From assembly GCF_014212135.1 (NCBI RefSeq), contig NZ_JACJVQ010000008.1, positions 186,001-250,000 on the forward strand: a DNA stretch of 64,000 bases, in the 5' to 3' direction. Origin of the DNA: Cohnella thailandensis. Its GTDB lineage: Bacteria > Bacillota > Bacilli > Paenibacillales > Paenibacillaceae. How positions within the stretch are numbered: the stretch's first letter is position 1; every line of letters begins with the position of its first letter. The position numbers and the translations under genes are program-made. Shown piece after piece: positions 52,885 through 61,942 of the stretch. Below the pieces are notes generated by a model that saw nothing but the letters and a program-made list of their open reading frames with translations, made no database searches and had not been told where the DNA came from.

Positions 52885-52983
52885 TTCCGGTGGTTGCGAC
52901 GCTAATCGGGAGCATTCGCTTGACGCGTCAAGCGTACGATAAGTTATAATCCAATTAGCAGCATGACGTTGGAGTGATTAGCC

Positions 52984-53340
52984 ATGAACATTAGCGTTTT
53001 CGGCGCGTTAGCCGAGACGAACCGTCTGGATATGGTCGAGCTCCTGCTCAAGGGACCCATGTCCGTCAACGAGATTGCCGATAGACTGCATCTCAATCAG
53101 CCGCAGACCTCCAAGCACCTGAAGGTGCTGAGCGATGCCGGACTCGTGGAAGTGCATAAAGTGGCGAACCGACGCATCTATAAGCTGAGGCCGAGACCGC
53201 TTGCCGAGATGGACGAATGGCTGGGCGCCTTCCGCCGGCTTTGGGAGGAACGGTTCGATCGTCTGGACGATTACTTAAGCGAGCTTCAGGGTCTTTCGGC
53301 CCAAGAGCCTCCCAAGGGCGACGCCGACAGAACGCCATAA
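52984..53340 (+). CDS. ArsR-family regulator (SRPBCC-associated type)
   Basis: 118 residues, winged helix: GALAETNRLDMVELLLKGPM, VNEIADRLHLNQPQTSKHLK (recognition helix), VHKVANRRIYKLRPRP. No Cys metal site. ArsR regulators of this subtype are commonly paired with AHSA1/SRPBCC genes in Bacillales. GGAG lies 9 bases before the ATG. It stands 99 bp after the first AHSA1 gene and 49 bp before the second. Confidence 0.92.
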   Translation: MNISVFGALAETNRLDMVELLLKGPMSVNEIADRLHLNQPQTSKHLKVLSDAGLVEVHKVANRRIYKLRPRPLAEMDEWLGAFRRLWEERFDRLDDYLSELQGLSAQEPPKGDADRTP

Positions 53341-53389
53341 CGAGTACGCCCGCAATCCGCAAACCGCGTTGCATGCCCAGGAGGACAGG

Positions 53390-53917
53390 ATGAAACTTAA
53401 ACCGCTAAGACCTCAAAAATCCGATGCCGAGCTCATCGTCACCCGAACGCTGGACGCTCCCCGCGAGCTTGTCTTCGAAGTGTTCACCCAATCGGAGCAT
53501 CTTCTTCAGTGGTGGGGGCCGCAAGGCTATGAAATGGACGTTGCCCGCTTCGAACCGCAGCCGGAAGGCGTCTTCCTTTACAGCCAAAAGTCGCCGGAGG
53601 GGCAGCTCATGTGGGGCAAGTTCGTTTACGAGGAGATCGCGAAGCCCGATAGGCTTGTCTACCGGAATTCCTTTTCCGACGCGGAAGGCCATGCGATTCG
53701 AGCTCCGTTCAACGTGAACTGGCCGCTCGAGATTCGGAACGTTTACACGTTCGAGGCGAAGGACGGCAAGACGTTCATGACGCTGAGAGGCGTTCCGATC
53801 GACCCGACCAAGAAGGAGCGCAAGACGTTCGAAGCCGCGATCGAGATGGTCAAAGGCGGCTTCGCGGGAACGCTCGGCCAACTGGAAGAGTACCTCTCCA
53901 AGCTCGCTAAGAAGTAA
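53390..53917 (+). CDS. Second SRPBCC/AHSA1-domain protein
   Basis: 175 residues from ATG 53390, which has AGGAGG about 6 bases upstream. Motifs VTRTLDAPRELVFEVFTQSE, LLQWWGPQGYEMDVARFEPQ and the C-terminal GGFAGTLGQLEEYLSKLAKK show the AHSA1 fold. It is only moderately similar to the gene at 52372, so the pair is an old duplication. Likely co-transcribed with the ArsR gene; terminator follows. Confidence 0.91.
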   Translation: MKLKPLRPQKSDAELIVTRTLDAPRELVFEVFTQSEHLLQWWGPQGYEMDVARFEPQPEGVFLYSQKSPEGQLMWGKFVYEEIAKPDRLVYRNSFSDAEGHAIRAPFNVNWPLEIRNVYTFEAKDGKTFMTLRGVPIDPTKKERKTFEAAIEMVKGGFAGTLGQLEEYLSKLAKK

Positions 53918-53940
53918 TTCGAGCGCAAGAGTACGCAAGA

Positions 53941-54015
53941 AACCCAAAGAAACCCGCAGAAACCCGAAGAAACCCGCAGAAGCCGCCGAAACGGCCGCCC
54001 TGCGGGTTTTCCTTT
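53941..54015 (+). terminator. Terminator embedded in a 10-bp tandem repeat
   Basis: AGAAACCCGC-type decamers repeat about four times at 53938-53980. The last copy supplies ACCCGCAG (53972-53979), which pairs with CTGCGGGT (54000-54007); an inner GCCG/CGGC pair adds stability, and TTTTCCTTTTT follows. Confidence 0.7.
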
Positions 54016-54031
54016 TTCCCATATATAAGAA

Positions 54032-55708
54032 TTAATGCCGTTCGAAAAGTCCGTTCTTCTGATCCTCGAGCGCCATGGCCCGAACGATGAAGTGGCGCTT
54101 CTTGCCGGTTGCCGTGTAAGGAAGCTCGTCGATAAACCGGTAAAATCTCGGCTTCTTGTACGTCGCCAGCATGTTGTGCTCGCTGCAGTACTTGTTCAGT
54201 TCCTTCGCCGTCAGCGACTCATCTTCCCTTATGATGTAGGCGACGACCGACTCGCCCCGCAGCTCGTCCGGCACCCCGACGACGACGGATTGCTGAACCT
54301 TGGGGTGCTGGTTCAGGATCTCCTCGACCTGCACGGGATGAATGTTCTCGCCGGAGGAGACGATCATGTCGTTCTTGCGTCCGACGATGGTCACGAATTC
54401 GTTCTCGTCCCACACGCCCATGTCGCCGATGTAGATCCAGCCCTTGTAGAACACCTTCTCGGCTTCTTTCTCGTTGTTGACGTAGGTATAGGTCGTTTTG
54501 CCGGGGGCTCTGACGATGACCTCGCCCACCTCGGTGCCGTCGCGAGCGACCAGCTCGTGAGGCTCCGCGCGGCGGTCCGGGAACACCTTGACGACGGCGA
54601 CGTCGTCATCCGTGCAGGAGCGGCCGGCCGAGCCCGCCATATCGGGAAGATCGTATGGCCGGAGGAACGTATTCCAGAACGCTTCCGTCGTGCCGTAGCC
54701 ATTGAAAATATTCGGAGTAAGCACCTTCTGGAACTTGATGCAGGCTTCCCTCTCCAGCGGAGCCCCCATCGTCACGATTCCTTTGAGCTTGGACAGGTCT
54801 ACGGGGTTCTTCAACTGCTGGTCGTGCAGCATCTTCAGCATAGGCGGAGCGCCGATGAGGAACGTGACCCCGACCTTCTCGGCCAGCTCCAGGCAAGTCT
54901 TCGGATGGAAGGAACGGAGGACGACGACTTCCCCGCCTACGTACAGAGTAGGTCCGGGGCCGCCCGAATGAATGCCTCCGCGGTGGAACCAGGGGCTCAT
55001 GTTCATCGTCTTGTCCATCGGGTTCAGCGGAAAATGCATGGCGACGTCGTGCGCGGACAGAACGTCGTTGATGTTGTTGAGCGGAACCCCTTTGGGCCTG
55101 CCCGTCGTGCCGGAAGTATACAGACGCGTGTTCTCGTCGTAAATGTGCATCGGCCGTTCGATCGCCGGATTGTCCTCGGACCTGCCGCCCGTATAATCCG
55201 CATAAGTCACATGCCCTGCCGGAAGCTCGGCCGCTCCCGACCCGTCGACCATAACGATCCGCTGAGGCTTGTGCTTGGCCAGTTCCAGAGCCTCCAGCGC
55301 CGTCTGCCGGAATTCCGCGTCGTAGATATAGACGGAAGGACGGCTGTCGTCGAGAATGAAGGCCGTCTCGCCCGAAGACAGGCGGAAGTTGATCGGGCAG
55401 TTGATCGCGCCGATCTTCTGCGGGGCAAGATAGCTGAAGATGAATTCCGGCGAATTCGGCAGTTGATAAACGACCAGCTCGTTCTTGCCGATTCCGTCCG
55501 CCGCCATTGCGTTGGCCAACCGGTTCGCCTCGCGGTTCAATTCGGCATAGGTCCAGCTCCGCTCGCGAAGCGGATCGCTAACCGCCGTGCGATGGGCGAA
55601 CCGATGCACGTTGCGCATGAACCCGCTCAGGTAAGTAAACTCGTATTCGAACGTGTCCTTGAACATCCGAACGTCGTAAGTATAGTTGTTGTTTTCCAAA
55701 GATATCAT
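54032..55708 (-). CDS. Acyl-CoA ligase / AMP-binding enzyme
   Basis: 558 residues from ATG 55708. The start is uncertain: GGAAGGG abuts this ATG, and a TTG at 55699 is better spaced. ANL superfamily motifs: A3 LYTSGTTGRPKGVP, A5 NGYGTTEAFW, A7 GWIYIGDMG, A8 VGRKNDMIVSSGENIHPVQVEEIL and the catalytic Lys in YTATGKKRHF. It activates a carboxylic acid as the adenylate and transfers it to CoA (or a pantetheine carrier). The specificity pocket cannot be read. Third gene of an operon with a KAS II and a thioesterase. Confidence 0.9.
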   Translation of the reverse strand: MISLENNNYTYDVRMFKDTFEYEFTYLSGFMRNVHRFAHRTAVSDPLRERSWTYAELNREANRLANAMAADGIGKNELVVYQLPNSPEFIFSYLAPQKIGAINCPINFRLSSGETAFILDDSRPSVYIYDAEFRQTALEALELAKHKPQRIVMVDGSGAAELPAGHVTYADYTGGRSEDNPAIERPMHIYDENTRLYTSGTTGRPKGVPLNNINDVLSAHDVAMHFPLNPMDKTMNMSPWFHRGGIHSGGPGPTLYVGGEVVVLRSFHPKTCLELAEKVGVTFLIGAPPMLKMLHDQQLKNPVDLSKLKGIVTMGAPLEREACIKFQKVLTPNIFNGYGTTEAFWNTFLRPYDLPDMAGSAGRSCTDDDVAVVKVFPDRRAEPHELVARDGTEVGEVIVRAPGKTTYTYVNNEKEAEKVFYKGWIYIGDMGVWDENEFVTIVGRKNDMIVSSGENIHPVQVEEILNQHPKVQQSVVVGVPDELRGESVVAYIIREDESLTAKELNKYCSEHNMLATYKKPRFYRFIDELPYTATGKKRHFIVRAMALEDQKNGLFERH

Positions 55709-55818
55709 CCCTTCCAAGAACTAAGTGAACGATATGTCTGGAACCGGGATCGCTGAGATGACGAATGTGCATTCTGTAAACGGTCTCGTTCCTACGGCAT
55801 ATCCTAATAGTTTCCGCG

Positions 55819-57057
55819 CTATTCCCGATAGCGACCTACGATAATCGAAGTGTTCTGCCCGCCGAAGCCGAAGGAGTTGGACATCGCGGCATCCACCTTC
55901 GCTTCCCTGGACTCGTTAGGAACGTAATCCAAATCGCATTCCGGATCGGGTTCCTCGTAATTCAAGGTCGGAGGAACGACTCCTTCCCGGATCGCCTGAA
56001 TGCAGGCGATCAGCTCCGTCACGCCTCCGGCTCCCATCAGATGCCCCGTCGCTCCCTTGGTGGAGCTGACCGGGATACGCGCGGCCGCTTCCCCGAACAC
56101 CTCGCGCAGCGCCTGGCTCTCTACCTTGTCCCCGAGGGGAGTCGAGGTGCCGTGCGCGTTGACGTAGCCGATGTCTTCCGGTGCGAGTCCCGCTTCGGCA
56201 AGCGCTTGGCGCATGCACCGGATCTCCCCGCTGCCGTCGGGATCGGGAGACGTCACGTGATAGGCGTCGGTGCAGTTCGCGTAGCCCAGGAGCTCCGCCA
56301 AGATCTCAGCTCCGCGCGCTCGCGCCGAAGACAACGTCTCCACGATAAGCGCGCCGGCGCCTTCGCCCATGACGAAGCCGTCGCGGCCGCGGTCGAACGG
56401 GCGGCTCGCCCGTTCGGGCTCCTCATTGCGCGCGGACATCGCCCTGGCCGCCGATAAGCCGGCATCCATCAGCGCGCACAGGATCGACTCGGCGCCTGCC
56501 GCCACGATGGCGTCGGCTTGTCCGGCCCGAAGCAGCATCGCGGCCATTCCGATCGCGTCCGCTCCGGAGGAGCAAGCGGTGCTCACCGTATAGCTCGGTC
56601 CCTTGAAGCCGTTCGCGATCGCGATATGGGCCGCGGCGATATTCGACAGAAATTTGGGAACGAGATGGGGCGTCACCCGATAACTGCCGCTCCTCGTGAT
56701 CTGCTCCTGCGTGCCCGCCGCCGTCGAAATTCCTCCGAGCGCGGTACCGAGCACGATCCCTACCCTGGATGGCGGCATGCCGGCAATTCCGCCCGATTGA
56801 ATCGCTTCTCCGGCCGCCGCGAACGCGAACTGCATGAAGATATCCGTCTGCGCGATCAGCTTCTTCGGAAGGTAAAGAGCCGGGTCGAAGTCCTTCACCT
56901 CCCCGGCAATGCGAACGGGAAGCCCTTCCGCATCGAACCGGGTGATCGGCCCGATGCCGGGCTTGCCCGACAGCAAATTCCGCCAATAGTCGGGGACGCC
57001 GATTCCGATCGGCGTGACCGCTCCCATGCCGGTAATGACAATGCGTTCTTTGAACAT
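55819..57057 (-). CDS. 3-oxoacyl-ACP synthase II (FabF-like)
   Basis: 412 residues, the normal FabF length. Catalytic triad C162 (VSTACSSGADA), H302 (NAHGTSTPLGD) and H339 (GATGHLMGAGG) as in KAS II; ends with NSFGFGGQNTSIIVGR. It elongates an acyl chain by malonyl-ACP condensation. Lying with a CoA ligase and a thioesterase, away from other fab genes, it is probably a dedicated paralogue rather than the housekeeping enzyme. The ribosome site is a distant GGAG. Confidence 0.93.
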   Translation of the reverse strand: MFKERIVITGMGAVTPIGIGVPDYWRNLLSGKPGIGPITRFDAEGLPVRIAGEVKDFDPALYLPKKLIAQTDIFMQFAFAAAGEAIQSGGIAGMPPSRVGIVLGTALGGISTAAGTQEQITRSGSYRVTPHLVPKFLSNIAAAHIAIANGFKGPSYTVSTACSSGADAIGMAAMLLRAGQADAIVAAGAESILCALMDAGLSAARAMSARNEEPERASRPFDRGRDGFVMGEGAGALIVETLSSARARGAEILAELLGYANCTDAYHVTSPDPDGSGEIRCMRQALAEAGLAPEDIGYVNAHGTSTPLGDKVESQALREVFGEAAARIPVSSTKGATGHLMGAGGVTELIACIQAIREGVVPPTLNYEEPDPECDLDYVPNESREAKVDAAMSNSFGFGGQNTSIIVGRYRE

Positions 57058-57090
57058 AAGCCGTATCCACTCCCGTATGCCTCTAAGCTA

Positions 57091-57534
57091 CTAGCGTTTT
57101 TCCGAAATCAAGCCCGCCTCCGCCAACCGCGCCCACAATTCGGGGTGCCTTCTCTCGAGGTTAAAAGGCGCTCCCGCGTTATCGACGTAAGCGTGCTTAG
57201 TCTGTCCTTCCGCCGCCAGCGCTCCGCCTTCTTTAAGAATTCGGTAGGCGAAGGTCATCCGGGACCGCGTCAGCTCCGCAAGCTCGGTTCGAACGACGAT
57301 TCGTTCCTCCGGACGAAGCATCTTGCGATATTGGCAATCCGCGTGCAGGCATACAAGAGAGATTCCTTGATGATGCCACTCCGGCATATAAGGGAAGCCA
57401 TAATGCGCAAGAAGACCCATTCGGGCATTCGTGAACCAATCGAAGCTCTTCGCGTAGTAAGAGATCCCCGCGGCATCGCAATCCCCCCAAGTCACCATCA
57501 TCTCTAGGTCGAAAAGGGGATACGTATCCGCCAT
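57091..57534 (-). CDS. 4HBT-type acyl-CoA thioesterase (hotdog fold)
   Basis: 147 residues. The DLEMMVTWGDCDAAGISYYAKS segment, with Asp near DAAGISYY, is the 4-hydroxybenzoyl-CoA thioesterase signature (WxDxDxxGHVNN-like, here the YbgC/FadM branch with WGDCDAAGISYY). AAGGAGG is upstream of ATG 57534. First gene of the operon; it should hydrolyse an acyl- or aryl-thioester made or used by the other two enzymes. Confidence 0.9.
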   Translation of the reverse strand: MADTYPLFDLEMMVTWGDCDAAGISYYAKSFDWFTNARMGLLAHYGFPYMPEWHHQGISLVCLHADCQYRKMLRPEERIVVRTELAELTRSRMTFAYRILKEGGALAAEGQTKHAYVDNAGAPFNLERRHPELWARLAEAGLISEKR

Positions 57535-57558
57535 ATCGGCCCCTCCTTTCGATGTCTA

Positions 57559-57593
57559 TTATCTTATCAAGTATACTCTTACTACTAAGATAA
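57559..57593. promoter_or_regulatory. Inverted repeat in the promoter of the thioesterase-KAS-ligase operon
   Basis: TTATCTTA (57559-57566) and TAAGATAA (57586-57593) are a perfect 8-bp inverted repeat, with TATACT (minus strand) between them; this overlap with a likely -10 is where a repressor such as a TetR or MarR protein would bind. Confidence 0.45.
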
Positions 57594-57795
57594 AGTAAGA
57601 ATCCAATGAAAAGTAATCTTGAAAAAAATAAACGGGAATGAGAAATAACCTTCGCTCGGATTGAACAAAAGGCTTCTTCGGCCGCGCTTCCGGTTCTCCA
57701 GGTTGTCCGCCGAATCGTCGTCGTTCACACAATGGACACAACTCAAGGATCAGAATACCCAATTCCCGGTTATTTATCAATATCCTTAGACAGGA

Positions 57796-57838
57796 AAAAG
57801 AGGCTCTTCCCCTTGCTAGACGCCGGGTCAGCCTCTTT
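57796..57838 (-). terminator. Terminator of the hss-type operon
   Basis: AAAGAGGCT with AGCCTCTTT stem, followed on the minus strand by TTTCC. The stem begins within the last codons of the kinase gene. Between here and the thioesterase gene start the 250 bp contain only the divergent repeat above; no gene was seen. Confidence 0.75.
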
Positions 57839-59213
57839 CGTTCGGTATGCGGACATGGAACGCGGTCCCTTCCCCCGCGCGGCTTTCGACTTCGATCGTC
57901 CCTCCGTGCAGGCGAACGATCCTCTGCACGATGGACAAGCCGAGCCCGGTGCTTCCTTCTCCCCGCTTCCGCGCCTGGTCCCCCCGGTAGAAACGGTCGA
58001 AGATGTAGGGCAGGCTCATCTCGTCGATGCCGTCCCCCGTATCGGCGATCGTGACCGCGCAGAAGCCCTGTTCCTTGGACGCAAGAATCTCGATGGATCT
58101 CCCGCCCGGAACGTGCTTCACGGCATTGGAGAGCAGATTCGTCCATACCTGCATCAGCAGAACCTCGTCGCCGGTGATGAGCACGGAATTCGGCACGCGC
58201 ATGCGGACCGCAATCTCTTTCTCGCGGAGCTGCCATTCCTGGAGCTGCAGCGCTCGCCGCAGCTGCGGCTGAAGCGCGAAGGTCCGCTTATTCACGATTT
58301 CGGCCTCGTTCTCCAAGGAGGACAACAGCAGCAGCTGCCTGCTGAGGGCGGCCAGCTGCCGCGTCTCCTGTCCGATGATCGAGGCGTAGCGGCGGATTTC
58401 GTTCTCCGTCAGCTCCTCGTTAAGCAGAGAGTCGGCAAAACCCTGGATGGACGCGAGCGGGGATTGGATCTCGTGGGACACGTTGGCCACGAATTCCTTC
58501 TTCGCCTTGTCGGAGCTCTCCAGCTTGCGCGCCATTTTCTCGTAGTGCGAGGCGAGCTGGCCGATCTCGTCTCTCCTCTTGGTCGGAAGGCTGAAGGTGA
58601 AGTTCCCTTGGGCGATCCGCTTGGTCGCCTCGGTCAGCCGGGCGATGGGCTGGACCAAATACCTCGTGCTCAGCAGAAAATAAGGAATGCTGAACAGCAC
58701 CGTAAGTACGAACATCAGCGTAAAGAAGATTTCGAGCTCTTGGAACTGCACCCGGGTATTGCCCCGCAGGAACATCGCATACTTCTCGGTGCCGGCCATC
58801 ACGGGAAGTCCGACGGTATTGCTTAACCGATTGTCGAAATAGCCGATGGTAAAAAAACGGTTCGGAGATTCGGCAATGCCGTGATAATCGCTTCCGTCCA
58901 GCACGCTTGCCTTCACTGAGGGGGGAAGATCAAGCTCCTCGAAATTCCCCCCATGGAAAAATTCCCGGCCCCGGGCGCCCAACAAGTAAATTTGGTATCC
59001 CATCGTCGCGGCGTTGTCCAGATAATCGTTCAGAGTCTCGGGATACTGCTGGACATAAGCGCGAATCTCCTCGGCGATCCGGAACAGCTTGGCGTCGTAA
59101 TGCTTCTTCAGCTCCCAGTCGTAGAACAGGTTGGCGCAGTAAAAGCCGAGGAAGCTGCTGATCGCGATGGCATAAATCGTAACGAGCAGGACCCGGAAGT
59201 AAAGCGATCTCAT
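57828..59213 (-). CDS. HssS-like sensor histidine kinase
   Basis: 461 residues. Membrane helices at about 8-28 (VLLVTIYAIAISSFLGFYCA) and 162-182 (IFFTLMFVLTVLFSIPYFLL) around an extracellular sensor, then HAMP, HisKA with H247 in FVANVSHEIQSPLASI, and HATPase with NLLSNAVKHVP, DTGDGIDE and GSTGLGLSIV. The SHEIQSP dimerisation motif instead of SHELRTP is close to HssS. Start ATG overlaps the regulator stop by 4 bp. The neighbouring heme genes support a heme-sensing role; HssRS normally controls an efflux pump, which is absent in the window. Confidence 0.88.
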   Translation of the reverse strand: MRSLYFRVLLVTIYAIAISSFLGFYCANLFYDWELKKHYDAKLFRIAEEIRAYVQQYPETLNDYLDNAATMGYQIYLLGARGREFFHGGNFEELDLPPSVKASVLDGSDYHGIAESPNRFFTIGYFDNRLSNTVGLPVMAGTEKYAMFLRGNTRVQFQELEIFFTLMFVLTVLFSIPYFLLSTRYLVQPIARLTEATKRIAQGNFTFSLPTKRRDEIGQLASHYEKMARKLESSDKAKKEFVANVSHEIQSPLASIQGFADSLLNEELTENEIRRYASIIGQETRQLAALSRQLLLLSSLENEAEIVNKRTFALQPQLRRALQLQEWQLREKEIAVRMRVPNSVLITGDEVLLMQVWTNLLSNAVKHVPGGRSIEILASKEQGFCAVTIADTGDGIDEMSLPYIFDRFYRGDQARKRGEGSTGLGLSIVQRIVRLHGGTIEVESRAGEGTAFHVRIPNERG

Positions 59214-59887
59214 GAAACGAATACCTCAAGCTTATACCCGATGCCTCGAATGGTTTGAATGGCGAAGCCTTGCTTGTCCTCGGGGAATCTTTTGCGAAGC
59301 CGCTTGATATGGACGTCTACCGTGCGTTCGTCTCCATTGTAGTCGGGTCCCCATATCAATCGAATCAGTTCGTCGCGGGAGAACACCCTGCCGGGGTATT
59401 CCGCCAGCTGGGCGAGAAGCTCGAACTCCTTCAGCGGAGGGAAGAACACGTCGTCTCCATTGACGACCTCGTAGTTTTTCCGATCGATCACGAGCTCGTT
59501 AAGCCGGATCTTGTCGCTCGAAGCCAGCGAATATCGCCGGAACAGCGCCTTCAGCCGGAACAGCAGCTCCGGCAGCTCGAACGGCTTCGTCAGGTAATCG
59601 TCGGTTCCGCGCAGGTATCCTTGCTCCTTGTCGCCGATCTGATCGCGAGCCGTCAGCAGAATGATCGGGATGTCATAATTCTCGCGGATATATTCGCACA
59701 GCTCCAGCCCGTCCATCTCCGGCATCATGACGTCGAGAATGGCCAGGTCGATGGATTGCTTCTTCAGGATGCCGATCGCCTCTAGGCCGTTGGAGGCTTC
59801 GAACGAGCGAAACCCCTCCCGGGCGAGAAAATGGCTGATCAACATCCGATTATTCGCATCGTCATCCGTTACGAGCAGCTGCTTCAT
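59210..59887 (-). CDS. HssR-like OmpR-family response regulator
   Basis: 225 residues. Receiver with DDD8-10, D52 (LAILDVMMP) and K in YLTKPFEL; OmpR-type winged-helix output (about 128-222: LKEFELLAQLAEYPGRVFSR; RTVDVHIKRLRKRF; IRGIGYKLEV). AAGGAGG lies 14 bases before the ATG, somewhat far. It follows the heme permease gene by 54 bp in the same direction, so it may share the Fur-controlled message. Partner of the HssS-like kinase. Confidence 0.9.
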   Translation of the reverse strand: MKQLLVTDDDANNRMLISHFLAREGFRSFEASNGLEAIGILKKQSIDLAILDVMMPEMDGLELCEYIRENYDIPIILLTARDQIGDKEQGYLRGTDDYLTKPFELPELLFRLKALFRRYSLASSDKIRLNELVIDRKNYEVVNGDDVFFPPLKEFELLAQLAEYPGRVFSRDELIRLIWGPDYNGDERTVDVHIKRLRKRFPEDKQGFAIQTIRGIGYKLEVFVS

Positions 59888-59941
59888 GGCTGACTAAGGT
59901 TCCTCCTTTGCCGCAGGGTGTCGAGCTCCTTACGAGCGGGT

Positions 59942-60925
59942 CTATTTGTTGCCCAGCTTGTCGCTTCTTTTCAACATAATAATAAGGAAGGGGCCGCCGA
60001 TGACCGCCATGATGATCGAGGCGGGAATCTCCGCCGGCGCGAGCGCCGTTCGCCCGATCGTATCCGCCGCCAGCACGAGAAGCGCCCCGCCGACCGCCGA
60101 GAACGGGATGAGCAGCTTGTAGTTGGAGCCGATCAGAGTTCTTCCGATATGCGGGACAAGCAGTCCGACGAACAGGATAAGCCCCCCGATCGCCGTAGCG
60201 ACGGACGCCAGAAGCACCGCCACCGCGGAGATCGCTAGCCGGACCCTCTCGATGCCTAGGCCGAGGTTGCGGGCCGTTTCGTCCTGGAAAGCGAGCATGT
60301 TGCACCATCTCCCGAGGGGAAAAGAGAGCAGCAGCCCGATTCCTCCGAATAAGCCCAGGATATGGACGTCCTCCCAGATTTTCATCGTGAAGATGGACGA
60401 GACCGCCTGGTTCACCGTCGTCACCGCGTAGCTTCCCCGATAATTGAACGACTGGCCCAATCCCGTGAAGGTCGCGTTGATGGCGATGCCGACCAGGATC
60501 AGCCGGAGCGGATTCAATTGCGAGCGCCAGGACAACGAATAGACGAGGAAGCAGGCGAGCGCTCCTCCAAGTACGGAGAACAGCGGCGACCAGAAATACA
60601 GCATCGGGAAAATCGTTACGACCGTCAGCGACACCAACCCCGCTCCCGAAGAGATGCCGATGATGCCCGGCTCCGCCAGAGGGTTTCTCATGACGGCCTG
60701 CAACAGCACGCCGGAGACGGCCAGCGAAGCTCCGGTCAGCATCGACACGACGATGCGGGGGAAGCGCAGATCGCGGATGATCTCGACCTGCTCGCTTCCT
60801 CCGAAGAGAAGCCCCCGGATTAATTCGTTGAAGCCGACTTTAATGCTGCCGGTCATCATGGAGAACACGGCGGTAAAGACCAATAGGGCCGAAATGACGA
60901 GAAATACGCTAAATCGTCTAACCAT
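59942..60925 (-). CDS. Heme/iron-siderophore ABC transporter permease (FecCD/IsdF-like)
   Basis: 327 residues from ATG 60925, which has AAAGGAAG 8 bases upstream. An alternative ATG at 60976 overlaps the IsdE-like stop (TGATG) but lacks a ribosome site. About nine or ten membrane helices; the FecCD fingerprints RDLRFPRIVVSMLTGASLAV, QAVMRNPLAEPGIIGISSGA and GLLVPHIGRTLIGSN are present. Permease of the heme importer formed with the IsdE-like lipoprotein and the ATPase domain upstream. Confidence 0.93.
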   Translation of the reverse strand: MVRRFSVFLVISALLVFTAVFSMMTGSIKVGFNELIRGLLFGGSEQVEIIRDLRFPRIVVSMLTGASLAVSGVLLQAVMRNPLAEPGIIGISSGAGLVSLTVVTIFPMLYFWSPLFSVLGGALACFLVYSLSWRSQLNPLRLILVGIAINATFTGLGQSFNYRGSYAVTTVNQAVSSIFTMKIWEDVHILGLFGGIGLLLSFPLGRWCNMLAFQDETARNLGLGIERVRLAISAVAVLLASVATAIGGLILFVGLLVPHIGRTLIGSNYKLLIPFSAVGGALLVLAADTIGRTALAPAEIPASIIMAVIGGPFLIIMLKRSDKLGNK

Positions 60926-60975
60926 GAGAGATCTTCCTTTGCGCCATTCGATGAGTCGTTCGCCGGGGTTCGGCA

Positions 60976-61938
60976 TCACGGGTACAGCATCGGAAGCAGA
61001 GCTTCCATCGCTTCGTCCGCCGCGATGTTCGCCGTCGTCCCGAACAAGGCTTCCTCCAAGTCGTAGACACGCCCATTCTGAACGGCGCCGAAGTGCTTCC
61101 AGATATCGTTCTTCTTAAATTCCTCGTCGAACATCTTCACGACCTCTTCCGGCATGCCGTGGGCGGCGCGCAGGATAACGTCGGGGTTCGACTTCTGGAG
61201 ATATTCCGTGTTCGAAGCCAGGAACTCGACCTTCTCGCCCTGGACGATATTCACGCCCCCAAGCAGACGAACCAGGTCCCCGATGTAGGAATGCTCCGTC
61301 GCGACCAGGTAGCTCCCCGGAACGCCAAGCAGGATAAGCACCGTCGGCGTCTTCTTGCCGGCTACGGCGGCTTGAATCTCGCTCAGCTTCGCGTCGTAGC
61401 CGCCGACGAGCTCGGCGGCTTGCTCTTGCTTGCCGAATTTCTCGCCCAGCTTCGTAATCTCTTCCTGCATCTGCGCCAGACTCGTCAGGTCCAGGAACGT
61501 CGCGTCGATCTTGGCCGCCTCGAAGACCGGCTCGAGCTCGTATTGGAGAGTGGTAACCGACAGCACGTCCGTCGGCTTCAGCGATTTGACGAGCTCCAGG
61601 TCCGGGCTCATCGGGTTGCCTACCCTCGTGACGCCTTCGTATCGTTCCGGCAGCGTCTTGGCGCTCGTCGGGATTCCGACCAGATCCACCTCGAGCTTAT
61701 CCAGAATTTGCGTGATCGCCACCGTCGTGGAGACGATCCGATGCTCCTCGGCGGCGGAAGCCGGGGAAGCCTCCGGGGATGCGGTCGCCTCGGCCGAAGC
61801 TGATCCCGCCGCCGAGGCAGACGGCGTCGGCTTGGCGGCGGCGCTTCCCTGCCCCTCCGGCTGGTTGTTGCCGCAGCCCGTCAGAGCAAGAAGGAGCGCC
61901 AGGACAATGACGGGCAGCTTGAGTCTCGATAAGAACAC
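60976..61938 (-). CDS. Heme-binding lipoprotein of an ABC transporter (IsdE-like)
   Basis: 320 residues. Lipobox LALTGC (C22), Ala/Ser/Pro linker to about residue 60, then a class III (cluster A-II) binding fold: RIVSTTVAITQILDKLEVDL, VGIPTSAK, RVGNPMSPDLELVKSLKPTD with the Met that coordinates heme in IsdE, and LRAAHGMPEEVVKMF with the axial His. The start is GTG 61938 with GGAGG 8 bases upstream, inside the end of the NEAT gene. Passes heme from the NEAT protein to the permease. Confidence 0.92.
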   Translation of the reverse strand: MFLSRLKLPVIVLALLLALTGCGNNQPEGQGSAAAKPTPSASAAGSASAEATASPEASPASAAEEHRIVSTTVAITQILDKLEVDLVGIPTSAKTLPERYEGVTRVGNPMSPDLELVKSLKPTDVLSVTTLQYELEPVFEAAKIDATFLDLTSLAQMQEEITKLGEKFGKQEQAAELVGGYDAKLSEIQAAVAGKKTPTVLILLGVPGSYLVATEHSYIGDLVRLLGGVNIVQGEKVEFLASNTEYLQKSNPDVILRAAHGMPEEVVKMFDEEFKKNDIWKHFGAVQNGRVYDLEEALFGTTANIAADEAMEALLPMLYP

Positions 61939-61942
61939 CGCA

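Noticed and set aside
55819..57057. Type II polyketide or aryl polyene cluster
   Set aside because: Only one KAS, no chain-length factor, ACP, ketoreductase or dehydratase is present; evidence supports just a three-gene acyl-thioester operon.
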